Below, one piece after another: positions 1 through 8,505 of a DNA stretch of 64,000 nt (position 1 is the stretch's first letter; every line of letters starts with the position of its first letter). The translations under genes were made by a program, and so were the position numbers. A model generated the notes under the pieces. It ran no database searches, had not been told where the DNA came from, and saw nothing but the letters and a program-made list of their open reading frames with translations. This stretch comes from Pedobacter sp. PACM 27299 (lineage in GTDB: Bacteria > Bacteroidota > Bacteroidia > Sphingobacteriales > Sphingobacteriaceae), in contig NZ_CP012996.1 in NCBI RefSeq assembly GCF_001412655.1, positions 4,216,001 through 4,280,000 of the forward strand, given 5' to 3'.

Positions 1-65
1 ATACCCAGCATTTCAGCTACCGATGTCCAGCCCATCCACAACATTAACCAACCAGCCTGCCACAT
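1..65 (-). CDS. Possible start of a gene running off the left edge
   Basis: An ATG at 63-65 on the minus strand opens a frame that stays open to the window edge (21 codons). The peptide is rich in Trp, Met and Leu and looks like a membrane segment. It would begin 12 bases after the stop of the M56 peptidase gene, as a third gene of that operon. No ribosome binding site decides the start, and with so few codons no family can be named. It may simply be chance open frame. Confidence 0.25.
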   Translation of the reverse strand, partial: MWQAGWLMLWMGWTSVAEMLG

Positions 66-77
66 CCCAACAAACAA

Positions 78-1304
78 TCAACGTTTAAAATTCAGTCTAA
101 TATCATGCTTAATCCTAACAGGAGTACCATTTTGCTTTCCAGGAATCCAATTTGGAGAGTTGCTGATCACCCGTATTGCTTCTTTATCTAACGCAGGACT
201 GATCCCCTTTTTTACTACAACTTCCGTAATGGCCCCATCTTTTTCCACTACAAAAGAGACGATTACGCTACCTTCCAATCCTTTGTTAAACTCCGCTTTC
301 GGGTATTTGGTCTCTGCAATCAGATATCCTGTAAATTTGGATAATCCACCTGGAAATTCCGCTCCATAATTATCTGCATCTTTTCCTTTCTGCTCATTTT
401 CCTTTTCTCCATCATCTTGTTTTACATTATCTTCTTTTCCAAATTCAGCAGGAGCAGTTTTCTCTTTCAGCCGACTCGCAATCTTAACCTGGCTTTTAGT
501 CTCTTTTATGGCGGAAGAAAAGAATAGCAAACTGGAAAGCAAGGGAACCAGCCATAGGTATTTCCATAAAGCTCGTTTGTCAGATCTTTCTCTCTGCAGC
601 ATGAGTAGTCTCTTTTTAATCTCCGACTGGCGGAGAAAAGAGTTTGTCAGATCCGGACTTAAGCCCATCGCTTTATGCAGTAACAGCAATGCGTAATTCC
701 TTTTACTGCCTTCAAACTCGGCCGCAGCCTCATCTGCCAGGTACTCATGGATATTTTTAATGCTTGACTTGTATAAATAAATAACCGGGTTAAACCATAG
801 CAGCACTGCTGCAAGCTCCATCAATAAAACATCTATGCTATGAAATTGCCGAATATGAACTTCTTCATGTCGGTTAATCATTTCAAAATCCGGGAGCGCA
901 GAATCTATCCGCTTAAAACCGAAAAAAGAAAAGGCCTGCCCTGTTTGAGGATTCTCCAACCTACTTTTCAGGATCCACAATTTATACAGGAACCATAGCA
1001 TCGAAAGCATTGCCCCAAGAAAATACAGTCTATAAGTCCATTGCATCCAGTCGAAATCTGTGCCTGCTCCAACCCTGCCTTGTACTACTACATCCAACAT
1101 TTTTGATTGCAGCTCCCTACTGACCGAACTTCTGCTCAGCCATTCAAAACGAAGAATTGCTGAGAAAAGCGCAAAACACAGGGTACTGATCAGGTATACC
1201 CTATTCCATAAGAAAAATGTTTCCTTGTAAAGGAACAGTCTATAAAATGAATAAAAAACAAGGAGGCAAAAATTGCTTTGGAACAAGAAGACGGCTAAAC
1301 TCAT
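78..1304 (-). CDS. BlaR1-like M56 peptidase with TonB C-terminal domain
   Basis: Membrane metallopeptidase of the M56 (BlaR1/MecR1) family, 408 residues. Hydrophobic segments occupy the N-terminal third, followed by the zinc motif HEEVH at residues 146-150 and a second short motif HEYLADE about 40 residues later. A further transmembrane segment near residue 250 leads into a charged linker and a TonB-type C-terminal domain (about 325-408). It lacks the penicillin-binding sensor domain of true BlaR1, so beta-lactam sensing should not be assumed. It starts 4 bases after the BlaI-type gene and is clearly co-transcribed with it. By family analogy it would cleave that repressor in response to an envelope signal; the TonB domain suggests contact with an outer-membrane partner, which is inference. 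Confidence 0.9.
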   Translation of the reverse strand: MSLAVFLFQSNFCLLVFYSFYRLFLYKETFFLWNRVYLISTLCFALFSAILRFEWLSRSSVSRELQSKMLDVVVQGRVGAGTDFDWMQWTYRLYFLGAMLSMLWFLYKLWILKSRLENPQTGQAFSFFGFKRIDSALPDFEMINRHEEVHIRQFHSIDVLLMELAAVLLWFNPVIYLYKSSIKNIHEYLADEAAAEFEGSKRNYALLLLHKAMGLSPDLTNSFLRQSEIKKRLLMLQRERSDKRALWKYLWLVPLLSSLLFFSSAIKETKSQVKIASRLKEKTAPAEFGKEDNVKQDDGEKENEQKGKDADNYGAEFPGGLSKFTGYLIAETKYPKAEFNKGLEGSVIVSFVVEKDGAITEVVVKKGISPALDKEAIRVISNSPNWIPGKQNGTPVRIKHDIRLNFKR

Positions 1305-1308
1305 CAGG

Positions 1309-1677
1309 CTAATCTTTGATATGGTCTATAATTTTCAGGAGTTCATCTACTTCCTTCTTATTCATTTTCTGCTCCTTCATGAAAAAAGAAAACATATCCT
1401 GAATAGAATTCTCAAAATAATCCGTCAGCAATTTCTGGGCTTGATAGCGGGTATAGTCGACTTTACTAATGAGTGGAAAATATCGGTGTGTTCTACCGAA
1501 AGCTTCATAACCAATTAAACCTTTTCCTTCCAGAATCCTGATGATGGTAGATGTGGTGTTATAAGCAGGCTTAGGCTCTGGCAATTCCGCAATCAACTCT
1601 TTTACAAATGCTTTATCCAGCTTCCAAAGCAGCTGCATCAGCTGTTCTTCTGCTTTTGTCAAGTCCTTAACTTCCAT
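1309..1677 (-). CDS. BlaI/MecI/CopY-family repressor
   Basis: Winged-helix repressor of 122 residues, normal length for BlaI/MecI. The N-terminal part carries the typical KAEEQLMQLLWKLDKAFV helix and the YNTTSTIIRILEGKGLI recognition region; the C-terminal half is the dimerisation helix region. It is followed at once by the M56 peptidase gene, the standard arrangement in which the peptidase inactivates the repressor. It is a paralogue of the repressor at 61312-61680 and has exactly the same length. AT-rich upstream sequence at 1687-1722 contains imperfect dyads that could be its operator. Confidence 0.92.
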   Translation of the reverse strand: MEVKDLTKAEEQLMQLLWKLDKAFVKELIAELPEPKPAYNTTSTIIRILEGKGLIGYEAFGRTHRYFPLISKVDYTRYQAQKLLTDYFENSIQDMFSFFMKEQKMNKKEVDELLKIIDHIKD

Positions 1678-1723
1678 TTTGATGAATTAGCAAACGAGTA
1701 AACTTATGTTTAAAGTTATAACT

Positions 1724-1758
1724 AATTTCTTAGGTACAAGATATATCCCTAAGAAATT
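1724..1758. repeat. 11-bp perfect inverted repeat upstream of the BlaI-type gene
   Basis: Arms AATTTCTTAGG (1724-1734) and CCTAAGAAATT (1748-1758) are perfectly complementary with a 13-base spacer. It lies between the 3' end of the metallophosphoesterase gene and the BlaI-type start. There is no T-run on either side, so it is either an operator or a U-tract-less terminator. A 10-bp palindrome, CGCTTAAGCG, follows at 1761-1770. Confidence 0.6.
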
Positions 1759-1763
1759 TTCGC

Positions 1764-2516
1764 TTAAGCGTGTTCTTTTTCAAAGAAATCTGCATAAAAA
1801 TCAGGGATCGGGCTATTGCGAATTCCTACAATGGTTTCTTCCATTGGGTAGGCTACTTTTCGAATCACAGGTTTCAAAGCCTGAATTCCAGAAATACCGG
1901 CGATACTTTCTAATTGCAGGTAAGCTGCTTTTCTGTCTTTTTCTTTTGAACGGCCTACAGATCCTGCATTGATCATTAATTTCGGTTGCTGGTTATTGGA
2001 TCCTGGCAGATACCGGAGGTAAGAAAGGTGGGTATGTCCTGATAGGATGACATCCACCTGCTCCTGCTCAAACAGCTGGCGAAGCCTGCTTTCATCGGCA
2101 TCTTCATAAAGATACTCTTCATTGCTATTAGGGCTGCCGTGAACCAATAAAATATGCAAACCTTGCAGTTCAATTTTCAGTGTGGCAGGTAATGTGGACA
2201 AAAAAGCTTTGTTGGCGGCTGTAATGTCCTGCTTTGTAAAATTAATTGCGGCTAAACGTGCTTTTTGTTCTGCTAAACTGTGTTTGGAGAGTGAATGAAC
2301 TGGATGATCAAAAGCGATGCGCTCATCGTGGTTCCCCATAATGGTAGGAATATTCAGTTCTTGAATCAATTCAATTACTTCATTATGCCATGGTGCAGCA
2401 TCGGTTAAATCTCCAAGGCAATAGACCTGATCTGGTTTAAATGAGCCTATATCTTCTAATACTGCTTTTAGGGCTGGTAAGTTGGCATGTATGTCGCTAA
2501 TGATGGCTATTTTCAT
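1764..2516 (-). CDS. Calcineurin-like metallophosphoesterase (YfcE/MJ0936 type)
   Basis: Cytosolic phosphodiesterase of 250 residues. All metal-binding motifs are visible: D8-x-H10 in SDIHANLPAL, GDL, GNHDE and a C-terminal GHTH. The ATG at 2516 is chosen because the frame further upstream begins only with TTG and adds 22 unrelated residues. The conserved strand MKIAIISDIHAN starts exactly at this ATG. The substrate cannot be read from the sequence; relatives act on cyclic nucleotides or phosphodiesters. It appears to stand alone between the BlaI pair and the PAS protein. Confidence 0.88.
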   Translation of the reverse strand: MKIAIISDIHANLPALKAVLEDIGSFKPDQVYCLGDLTDAAPWHNEVIELIQELNIPTIMGNHDERIAFDHPVHSLSKHSLAEQKARLAAINFTKQDITAANKAFLSTLPATLKIELQGLHILLVHGSPNSNEEYLYEDADESRLRQLFEQEQVDVILSGHTHLSYLRYLPGSNNQQPKLMINAGSVGRSKEKDRKAAYLQLESIAGISGIQALKPVIRKVAYPMEETIVGIRNSPIPDFYADFFEKEHA

Positions 2517-2619
2517 TGGAGTACTGTAGCTGATTTCTATTGAATTGCAATAGCATAAAGATCGTCTTGAAGGGCAATTCAATTGTTGTACTATTCAGGG
2601 AAAAGTTGGTATAAATGAA

Positions 2620-3294
2620 TTAACCTGCGTCTAAATCCTGTTCATTGCGGATTTTATGTACAAAACCCGCAAGTTCCCTTGTATAGTTATCCAGCATAAT
2701 TGCCGATTCCTTGATCCCTTCGACAATAATTTTCAGGTCTTCGGGAGAATTACGGGAATCGTCAATCAAATCAGATAAACCCAGAATTTTCACCACTGGC
2801 TGCCTTAATTCATGAGAAATTTTAAACAGCATCTCTTCCATAGCATTGACTTGACCTTCTCTATCTTTTTCTTCTTTTTCTTTTCGTTCAGAAATGAGTG
2901 TCCTTAAAGAAAGGTATTGCACCGGTTTGCCCACTGAGTCTTTAATGGGTACAATCACACTGTCTACCCAGTAATAGCTGCCGTCTTTGGCTTGATTTTT
3001 TATCTCTCCATGCCATACTTGTCCTTTTCCGATTGTAGTCCACATCTTTTTAAGGAATTCTTTGGGATGAAAGCCGGAATTGATGATGCGGTGATTTTGA
3101 CCTAACAACTCTTGTCTGCTAAATTTGGAAACCTCACAAAACCGTTGATTCACATGTATAATCGTCCCCTTCACATCTGTAATAGAGGAAATTATACTGG
3201 TATCTACAGCTTGCTGATACGCCATCAGTAGCGGAATCAATCGTTCCTGAGCACCATTTACCGTATAAACTTCATTCCTCTTTATTATTCCCAT
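2620..3294 (-). CDS. PAS-HisKA protein without a kinase domain
   Basis: A 224-residue cytosolic protein. Residues about 30-135 form a PAS domain of the Aer type (NSGFHPKEFLKKMW, then a WVDSV strand). A coiled linker leads to a HisKA dimerisation/phosphoacceptor segment, ISHELRQPVV, with His161. The protein ends about 60 residues later, and no ATP-binding (HATPase) motifs (N, G1, F, G2 boxes) follow. The ORF is intact and ends normally, so this is a complete short protein rather than an obvious frameshift. It could accept phosphate from another kinase or act as a dominant partner; the role is inference. Confidence 0.8.
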   Translation of the reverse strand: MGIIKRNEVYTVNGAQERLIPLLMAYQQAVDTSIISSITDVKGTIIHVNQRFCEVSKFSRQELLGQNHRIINSGFHPKEFLKKMWTTIGKGQVWHGEIKNQAKDGSYYWVDSVIVPIKDSVGKPVQYLSLRTLISERKEKEEKDREGQVNAMEEMLFKISHELRQPVVKILGLSDLIDDSRNSPEDLKIIVEGIKESAIMLDNYTRELAGFVHKIRNEQDLDAG

Positions 3295-3375
3295 AAGCGC
3301 TCAAATTTACGGTTTACCCCTGTTTTCCGGGCAATAAAAAGTAAATTAAGCACACTCAGTTAAATTCCGATCGCC

Positions 3376-4254
3376 CTAAAGTACAGTATGCGTTTCTGGT
3401 GGAAATACCAATAAAGGTAATTTTGTATCAACAGCCATTCTTTGTGTATGACTACCTTCAAATAACCTCTTGATAAAATTATGTTTGCGATGAACCATAG
3501 CCAGCATGTCTATATCTACATGATCAGTTAGCCAGTTTAAACCTTCATCGATTCCCATATCTTTCACATGACGGTAATATACTTTATGGTAATGTACTTT
3601 ACAGGTTACTTCATTTAGAAAGTCGTCAATTTTCTTTTGATCAACGTCAGGATTAAAATCATCCTTACTGATATGCACAATTAGAATTTCCGCATTAAAA
3701 GGTCGGGCAAAGATGGCCAGCGAATGAATTAATTCCAGGTCTCCTGCTGTTAAATCTGTCGCAAATGCGATTCTTTTAAAGGGTTTAAACTCCGTTCCCG
3801 GTGGAATTAATAAAATGGGCAGGCTACTGTTGGCGATTAAATCCCTGCTGGTACTTCCCAGGAACAATTTATTCAGGCCACTTGCGCCAGAGGTCCCCAT
3901 CACCACCAGATTAATTTCCTCTTTTTCTGTTATCATCCTGATCACCTCAGGTACAGTTCCTACTTCGGACAGCACCTCTAATGGCGGACATATCCCGGAA
4001 GCAATTCCGGCATCTTTAACTGGTTTCTGCAGTTTTTCCGAAAGTTTTTTCAGTTCCCGATCGGCGTCTTTTTTCAAAGTACCCAGGTCCATTAGAGGCC
4101 AGGCTACCTGCGGCGACATTCGCGCTGCTGCCGGCACCATAATAGCATTACAAAGTTTAAGACCTGCTTTTATATGCTTTCCAAGTTCAAAAGCATAAAA
4201 TGCAGCATGATCTGCATTAGGAGAAAAATCAGTAGGAATCAAAATAGTTTTCAT
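3376..4254 (-). CDS. Tandem-domain universal stress protein
   Basis: A 292-residue protein with two UspA domains (about 1-150 and 155-290). The first begins MKTILIPTDFSPNADHA and contains the nucleotide-binding stretch VMGTSGASGLNKLFLGSTS, the usual ATP-binding G-2x-G-9x-G(S/T) signature. The second repeat (FKRIAFATDL onward) has a degenerate signature, so only the first half is likely to bind ATP. It is a soluble stress protein; no partner gene is evident nearby. Confidence 0.9.
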   Translation of the reverse strand: MKTILIPTDFSPNADHAAFYAFELGKHIKAGLKLCNAIMVPAAARMSPQVAWPLMDLGTLKKDADRELKKLSEKLQKPVKDAGIASGICPPLEVLSEVGTVPEVIRMITEKEEINLVVMGTSGASGLNKLFLGSTSRDLIANSSLPILLIPPGTEFKPFKRIAFATDLTAGDLELIHSLAIFARPFNAEILIVHISKDDFNPDVDQKKIDDFLNEVTCKVHYHKVYYRHVKDMGIDEGLNWLTDHVDIDMLAMVHRKHNFIKRLFEGSHTQRMAVDTKLPLLVFPPETHTVL

Positions 4255-4351
4255 CGCGCTTATTTTAGTTGATCTTTAACTAAGGTCTGAAATCCTTTCT
4301 TAAAGAAATATGATATCTATCATACTAAACACTGATACTGAGCCTATTTGT

Positions 4352-4406
4352 TTTAAAAAAGAAATCCTGTCTTCGTCAGGTCGTTAAAAACCAACAAAGA
4401 CAGGAT
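4352..4406 (-). terminator. Terminator of the nrd operon
   Basis: Perfect 10-bp arms ATCCTGTCTT (4364-4373) and AAGACAGGAT (4397-4406), followed on the minus strand by a T-rich run (4354-4361). It lies 46 bases beyond the stop of nrdF. Confidence 0.7.
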
Positions 4407-4451
4407 CGTATTTTGTATAAAAAACGGGGATATTTCCCTTTGAGCAATGGT

Positions 4452-5435
4452 TTAGAAAACCGGTTCTGCTGCTACCTGGAAATCTTCATCTCTCAGGTGG
4501 ACCACTTCCATACTTTTTTCATAGTTTGTTGACTTCTTAGAGAAGAAATCATGCTGTGTAGTTTCGCCGTTCAATCCATTTAATACTATAGAATTTACTG
4601 CTTTCACTTCAAACAGCTCTTCAAAACCAAGGTTCATCATTGCTTTATTGGCATTATACCGCACATATTCTTTTACATCCGCAGTTAATCCAACTTCGGT
4701 ATACAACTCATCCGTATACTTCAATTCATTTTCATAAAGCTCCATCAAAAGATCAATCAGTTCTTGTTTACTTTTTTCCGGATTTGGTAGTTTTTTATAA
4801 AGATCCTGTGCCAGCAGACCTACAAATACACCGTGGATAGACTCATCGGCTACAATTTTTTTAATGATATCTGCACTGGCTACCATCTGACCTTGTCCTG
4901 CCAACCATAATGGCATAAAGAATCCACTATAGAATAAGAAAGATTCCAGCAATACCGATGCAGCAAGTCCCATAAATAAGGTTTCATCACTTACTTTGTT
5001 TGCATCCAGATTCCTGTAATATTTGTCAATAGTGGAAGCTTTATATTGTAACAGCTTGTTATTTTCCACCCATTCAAACAGTTCATTGATTTCTGCGGTA
5101 CTATTTACTGTGGTAAAAATCGTTGAGTAAGATTTGGCATGAATGGCCTCCATCATACACATAAAGGACAATACCGCTTTATTTTGCAATCCGTCGATAT
5201 GGTCTAACAATTTAGGCATTCCAGTATGGCTTTGCAGGGTATCTAACAAAGTAAGGCCACCCAATGCTTTTTTATAAGCCTCCTGGATTTCAGGGCTCAA
5301 AGACTTCCAGCTGTCAATATCTTTAGAAGGAATATATTCAGTATCCACCCAAAACTGACGAAGATTTTGCTCCCAGAACATTCCTGCGTAATCATTTTCA
5401 GGTGTATTCCAGTTTACTGCTTTATATGAACTCAT
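4452..5435 (-). CDS. nrdF: Class Ib ribonucleotide reductase small subunit NrdF
   Basis: Radical-generating beta subunit of ribonucleotide reductase, 327 residues. Metal-ligand motifs are visible: MEAIHAKSYSTIF (E-x-x-H plus the radical tyrosine region) and ADESIHGVFVG. With NrdE it reduces ribonucleoside diphosphates in the cytosol. Assignment to class Ib rests on the adjacent nrdI and nrdH-like genes and on the 37-base spacing to nrdE in one operon. NrdI normally activates a dimanganese-tyrosyl cofactor in NrdF. Confidence 0.94.
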   Translation of the reverse strand: MSSYKAVNWNTPENDYAGMFWEQNLRQFWVDTEYIPSKDIDSWKSLSPEIQEAYKKALGGLTLLDTLQSHTGMPKLLDHIDGLQNKAVLSFMCMMEAIHAKSYSTIFTTVNSTAEINELFEWVENNKLLQYKASTIDKYYRNLDANKVSDETLFMGLAASVLLESFLFYSGFFMPLWLAGQGQMVASADIIKKIVADESIHGVFVGLLAQDLYKKLPNPEKSKQELIDLLMELYENELKYTDELYTEVGLTADVKEYVRYNANKAMMNLGFEELFEVKAVNSIVLNGLNGETTQHDFFSKKSTNYEKSMEVVHLRDEDFQVAAEPVF

Positions 5436-5472
5436 TTATATAATTTAATAAGGTAATTAATTAAGTCGGGGG

Positions 5473-7563
5473 TTAAACCGAGCAGGAAACACATTCATCA
5501 ATAGAGGCTTTACGCGTCCTGGTATAATACAGGGATTTCAGTCCCATTTTATGCGCATAGATATAGTATTTAGCGATATCACGCGTACTGTCTTTCGTAT
5601 TGGTATGCAAAATCGTTGAAATCCCCTGATCCACATGCTTTTGAATGACCGAAATCAGGCGCAACACGTTCTTCTGATCCATATCATAAGCAGATTTATA
5701 GAAGAAATAATTGTCGTTATCCAGGTAAGGCATTGGGTAATAGGTGGTACTATCACCATACTCTCTTACTTCAATCACATCCACTACCGGCATTACAGAC
5801 GCGGTTGCATTCATGATATAAGAGGTAGATTGATTCGGTGCAATGGCCAGACGGTAAGCATGGTAAAGACCATGGATTTTCACCTGGTTCATCAGTTCCG
5901 TCCAATCTGCAACCGTAGGAATCGCCATTCCTTCGAATAAACCAGCAATTTTATCGCTTACCGGTGCAATGTCTTTGCTCAGGTAAGGCTGGAAATAATT
6001 ACCATTTGCATATTCTGATTGCTCAAAGCCTACAAACGTCTCTTTTTTCTCTTTTGCGATTTCCATTGAACTTTGAATAGAATAGAAATTGACCATCATA
6101 AAGAACACATTACAGAAGTCCAGTGCTGCTGCACTTTCATACATAATAAAGTTTTTGGTCAGGAAGCCATGTAAGTTCATCGCACCAAGACCTACGCTGT
6201 GTAGTTCTTTATTTGCTTTCTGTACAGAAGGCACCATGGCAATATTGGTCAGGTCAGAAACTACGGTTAAAGAGCGCATTGCTGTTGCTACTGCTTCTTT
6301 GATTCTTTTATTTTCCATTACCGTGGCAATGTTCAATGAGCCGAGGTTACAGGAAATTCCGTAACGGATGGTATCTTCTTTGCCATAGATCTCGATATCT
6401 GAAACTTCGGAGATCTGCATGATTTCGGTACAAAGGTTAGAGAACTTCACATTTCCAAGTTCCTTTAAAGCATGTCCTCTATTGGCGTTTCCTTTGAAGA
6501 ACAGGTATGGGTAACCGCTTTCTTTTTGGGTCTGAGCAATTTTCACCATCAAATGACGGGCATTGATCTTTTTCTTTTTCACCAAAGGATTGGTCACCAA
6601 CTCCTCATACATCTCGTTCATGTCCAATTCATCCAGATATTTACCATATTGTTTATATACCGTATGAGGATAGAATAAGTAGCATGCTTCATCATTTTCT
6701 GCAAGTTCCATGAACTTATCAGGCACAATCACCCCTATGGAAAGGGATTTGATGCGGACTTTCTCATCCACATTGATTTTTTTACAATCCAGAAACTCTT
6801 CAATATCTGTGTGGAAGATGTTTAAGTATACTGCTCCAGCACCAGGGCGCTGCCCTAATTGGTTGGCATACGAAAAAGTATCTTCCAGAATTTTCATGAT
6901 TGGCAATACACCTCCTGCACGACCTTCAACATCTTTGATCGACTCCCCTCTTGCACGTACTTTAGAGATGTTAAAAGAAACACCGCCACCGATTGAAGAA
7001 AGTTTCATTGCTGAATCAATAGCATATCCGATACCATTCAGGTTGTCACCGATTTCGTCCAAAAAGCAGGAAACCAATTCACCTGAGCGTTTTTTACCTG
7101 AGTTTAAGAAAGTAGGTGTTGCCGGTTGATACTCTTGATTGATCAGCAATTCTGCATATTGTTTGGCTTGAGGTACATCGCCTCTGGCCAGAAATAAAGC
7201 CACTGCGACCACGCGATCTTCATAACGTTCCAGGAATTTCTCCCCGCTATCGTCTCTTAGTGCATAACTTTGAAAAAACTTAAAAGCACTCATGAAGGAT
7301 TGGAACCTGAATTTCTTGGCAAAAACCAGATCGTATACTTCTTCCATCTGTTCAAATGTATACCATTGATAAAAATCAATGTAATACTCCTGTTCTATCA
7401 GATAATCGATCTTCTCTTTTAGCGTATAAAAGAAAACCGTATTTTTATTTACATAGTCCAAAAAGTAAGAACGAACTGCTTCCTTGTCTTTGCTAAGGCT
7501 GAATTCGTCGTCTTTTTTAACCATGATCTCGTTGTTCAACAAGATCCATTTTTTAGTTACCAT
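5473..7563 (-). CDS. nrdE: Class Ib ribonucleotide reductase large subunit NrdE
   Basis: Catalytic alpha subunit of 696 residues. Catalytic features seen are GELVSCFLDEI (first active-site Cys), FSNLCTEIMQISE (N-x-C-x-E radical/acid-base triad) and a C-terminal CVSC pair that takes electrons from NrdH. There is no N-terminal ATP-cone, as expected for NrdE, which lacks the overall activity site of class Ia enzymes. The ATG at 7563 is used, but a second ATG 13 codons in (MVKKDDEF) is equally plausible. It sits between nrdI (5-base gap) and nrdF. Confidence 0.94.
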   Translation of the reverse strand: MVTKKWILLNNEIMVKKDDEFSLSKDKEAVRSYFLDYVNKNTVFFYTLKEKIDYLIEQEYYIDFYQWYTFEQMEEVYDLVFAKKFRFQSFMSAFKFFQSYALRDDSGEKFLERYEDRVVAVALFLARGDVPQAKQYAELLINQEYQPATPTFLNSGKKRSGELVSCFLDEIGDNLNGIGYAIDSAMKLSSIGGGVSFNISKVRARGESIKDVEGRAGGVLPIMKILEDTFSYANQLGQRPGAGAVYLNIFHTDIEEFLDCKKINVDEKVRIKSLSIGVIVPDKFMELAENDEACYLFYPHTVYKQYGKYLDELDMNEMYEELVTNPLVKKKKINARHLMVKIAQTQKESGYPYLFFKGNANRGHALKELGNVKFSNLCTEIMQISEVSDIEIYGKEDTIRYGISCNLGSLNIATVMENKRIKEAVATAMRSLTVVSDLTNIAMVPSVQKANKELHSVGLGAMNLHGFLTKNFIMYESAAALDFCNVFFMMVNFYSIQSSMEIAKEKKETFVGFEQSEYANGNYFQPYLSKDIAPVSDKIAGLFEGMAIPTVADWTELMNQVKIHGLYHAYRLAIAPNQSTSYIMNATASVMPVVDVIEVREYGDSTTYYPMPYLDNDNYFFYKSAYDMDQKNVLRLISVIQKHVDQGISTILHTNTKDSTRDIAKYYIYAHKMGLKSLYYTRTRKASIDECVSCSV

Positions 7564-7568
7564 ATCTT

Positions 7569-7931
7569 TTAGCCTTCTATATTGTCTATAAATTGTTGAA
7601 TATCATCTGCGGTTCCTGAGAGTTCAAACTGCATTAAAACAGGCAGCTGAAACAAGGCAGAGATTTTTTTTGCAGCGAGGGCATAATTAGGGCCCCAGTT
7701 TTTATTCCCGCTGGAGGTAATAGATTTGATCCTGCCGCTATTTTCCTCCAGGAAACGCAACGTGGAGGCTGGGATTTCGCCAAAACCTGTAGTATAGGTA
7801 ATCAGATGTCCTTCCTCTAAGGGGGCAGACACCTGATCAATCTTTTGAATATTCCAGTCGCGCTGTAACTTTAAGCGGTTCACAAACCGTTCTACATTAC
7901 CGGTTTTACTGTCATAATAAATGCAGGTCAT
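7569..7931 (-). CDS. nrdI: NrdI flavodoxin-like RNR activator
   Basis: Small flavodoxin-fold protein of 120 residues. The FMN-phosphate loop YYDSKTGNVERFV is at the N-terminus, and ITYTTGFGEIPAS and SSGNKNWGPNYA match the NrdI flavin-binding loops. It supplies the oxidant for assembling the manganese-tyrosyl cofactor of NrdF. It lies 5 bases upstream of nrdE and 13 bases downstream of the redoxin gene, so all four genes form one operon. Confidence 0.9.
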   Translation of the reverse strand: MTCIYYDSKTGNVERFVNRLKLQRDWNIQKIDQVSAPLEEGHLITYTTGFGEIPASTLRFLEENSGRIKSITSSGNKNWGPNYALAAKKISALFQLPVLMQFELSGTADDIQQFIDNIEG

Positions 7932-7944
7932 CGCAGCAGCAAGA

Positions 7945-8184
7945 TTAAACGGCTAATGCGGCTAATTCTTCCGGTTTATAACCGATCACTCTTGCCATTT
8001 CCTGTTCTGCTTCCATTAGAATCACCGTAGGTACAGAACGTACTCTGAATTGCATGGCCAGTTCAGGTTGATTGAAAGGATTAATGGTTTCGTATACCAC
8101 TCCTTTTCTATCCAGATATTCCGAGACCATATTACATGGGCTACAATCTTCTTTTTCGAATTTGATGATTCTTTTAGTACTCAT
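7945..8184 (-). CDS. nrdH: NrdH-like glutaredoxin/thioredoxin
   Basis: A 79-residue redoxin with the active-site motif CSPC and the cis-proline strand VRSVPTVILM. It reduces NrdE's C-terminal cysteine pair. The ATG at 8184 is chosen because the redoxin fold begins there (MSTKRIIKFEKEDC); the longer upstream frame adds 33 unrelated residues. NrdH proteins usually have CxxC with Val or Met/Gln-Cys; CSPC is a little unusual, so a thioredoxin-like alternative remains. Its place as first gene of the nrd operon supports the NrdH role. Confidence 0.82.
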   Translation of the reverse strand: MSTKRIIKFEKEDCSPCNMVSEYLDRKGVVYETINPFNQPELAMQFRVRSVPTVILMEAEQEMARVIGYKPEELAALAV

Positions 8185-8347
8185 TTCGTAGGATTTTGTT
8201 TGTAAAACAGGCCTCATGCAGGCCTGATGATCGAATTCAAAAATGGCAAATATTATCTGGAAAGACTCTAAACTGTTATCCACATTCGGTGGAAAAACAA
8301 CTGAAATTTATGACAGATGAGGTACTGATAAAGTCGCAAAAATGATT

Positions 8348-8363
8348 ACACTATATAGGGGTT
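8348..8363. promoter_or_regulatory. Possible NrdR box upstream of the nrd operon
   Basis: The sequence ACACTATATAGGGG agrees well with the left half of the NrdR operator consensus (ACACWATATATWGTGT) and poorly with the right half. It lies about 165 bases upstream of the nrdH start, where a repressor site would be expected. I see no second box at the usual spacing. Confidence 0.35.
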
Positions 8364-8431
8364 ATTCCGTAACCCATTCTTATCAAGTTTATTGAGTAAA
8401 ATAATAGGATAAAGGAAAGCGTTTCGGCTAT

Positions 8432-8473
8432 AAAAAAAGCTATACATTGAGCGAGATGGCCCTGTGTATAGCT
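8432..8473 (-). terminator. Terminator of the small acidic protein gene
   Basis: 9-bp arms AGCTATACA (8438-8446) and TGTATAGCT (8465-8473), followed on the minus strand by seven Ts (8432-8438). It lies just below the stop of the gene at 8506-8781 and separates it from the nrd operon. Confidence 0.7.
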
Positions 8474-8505
8474 GATCTGGAAATGACAAAATTCTGTCTT
8501 GAAAA

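Noticed and set aside
78..1304. BlaR1-type peptidase as a beta-lactam resistance sensor
   Set aside because: No penicillin-binding domain is present, and no beta-lactamase gene is in the window; the C-terminal domain is TonB-like.
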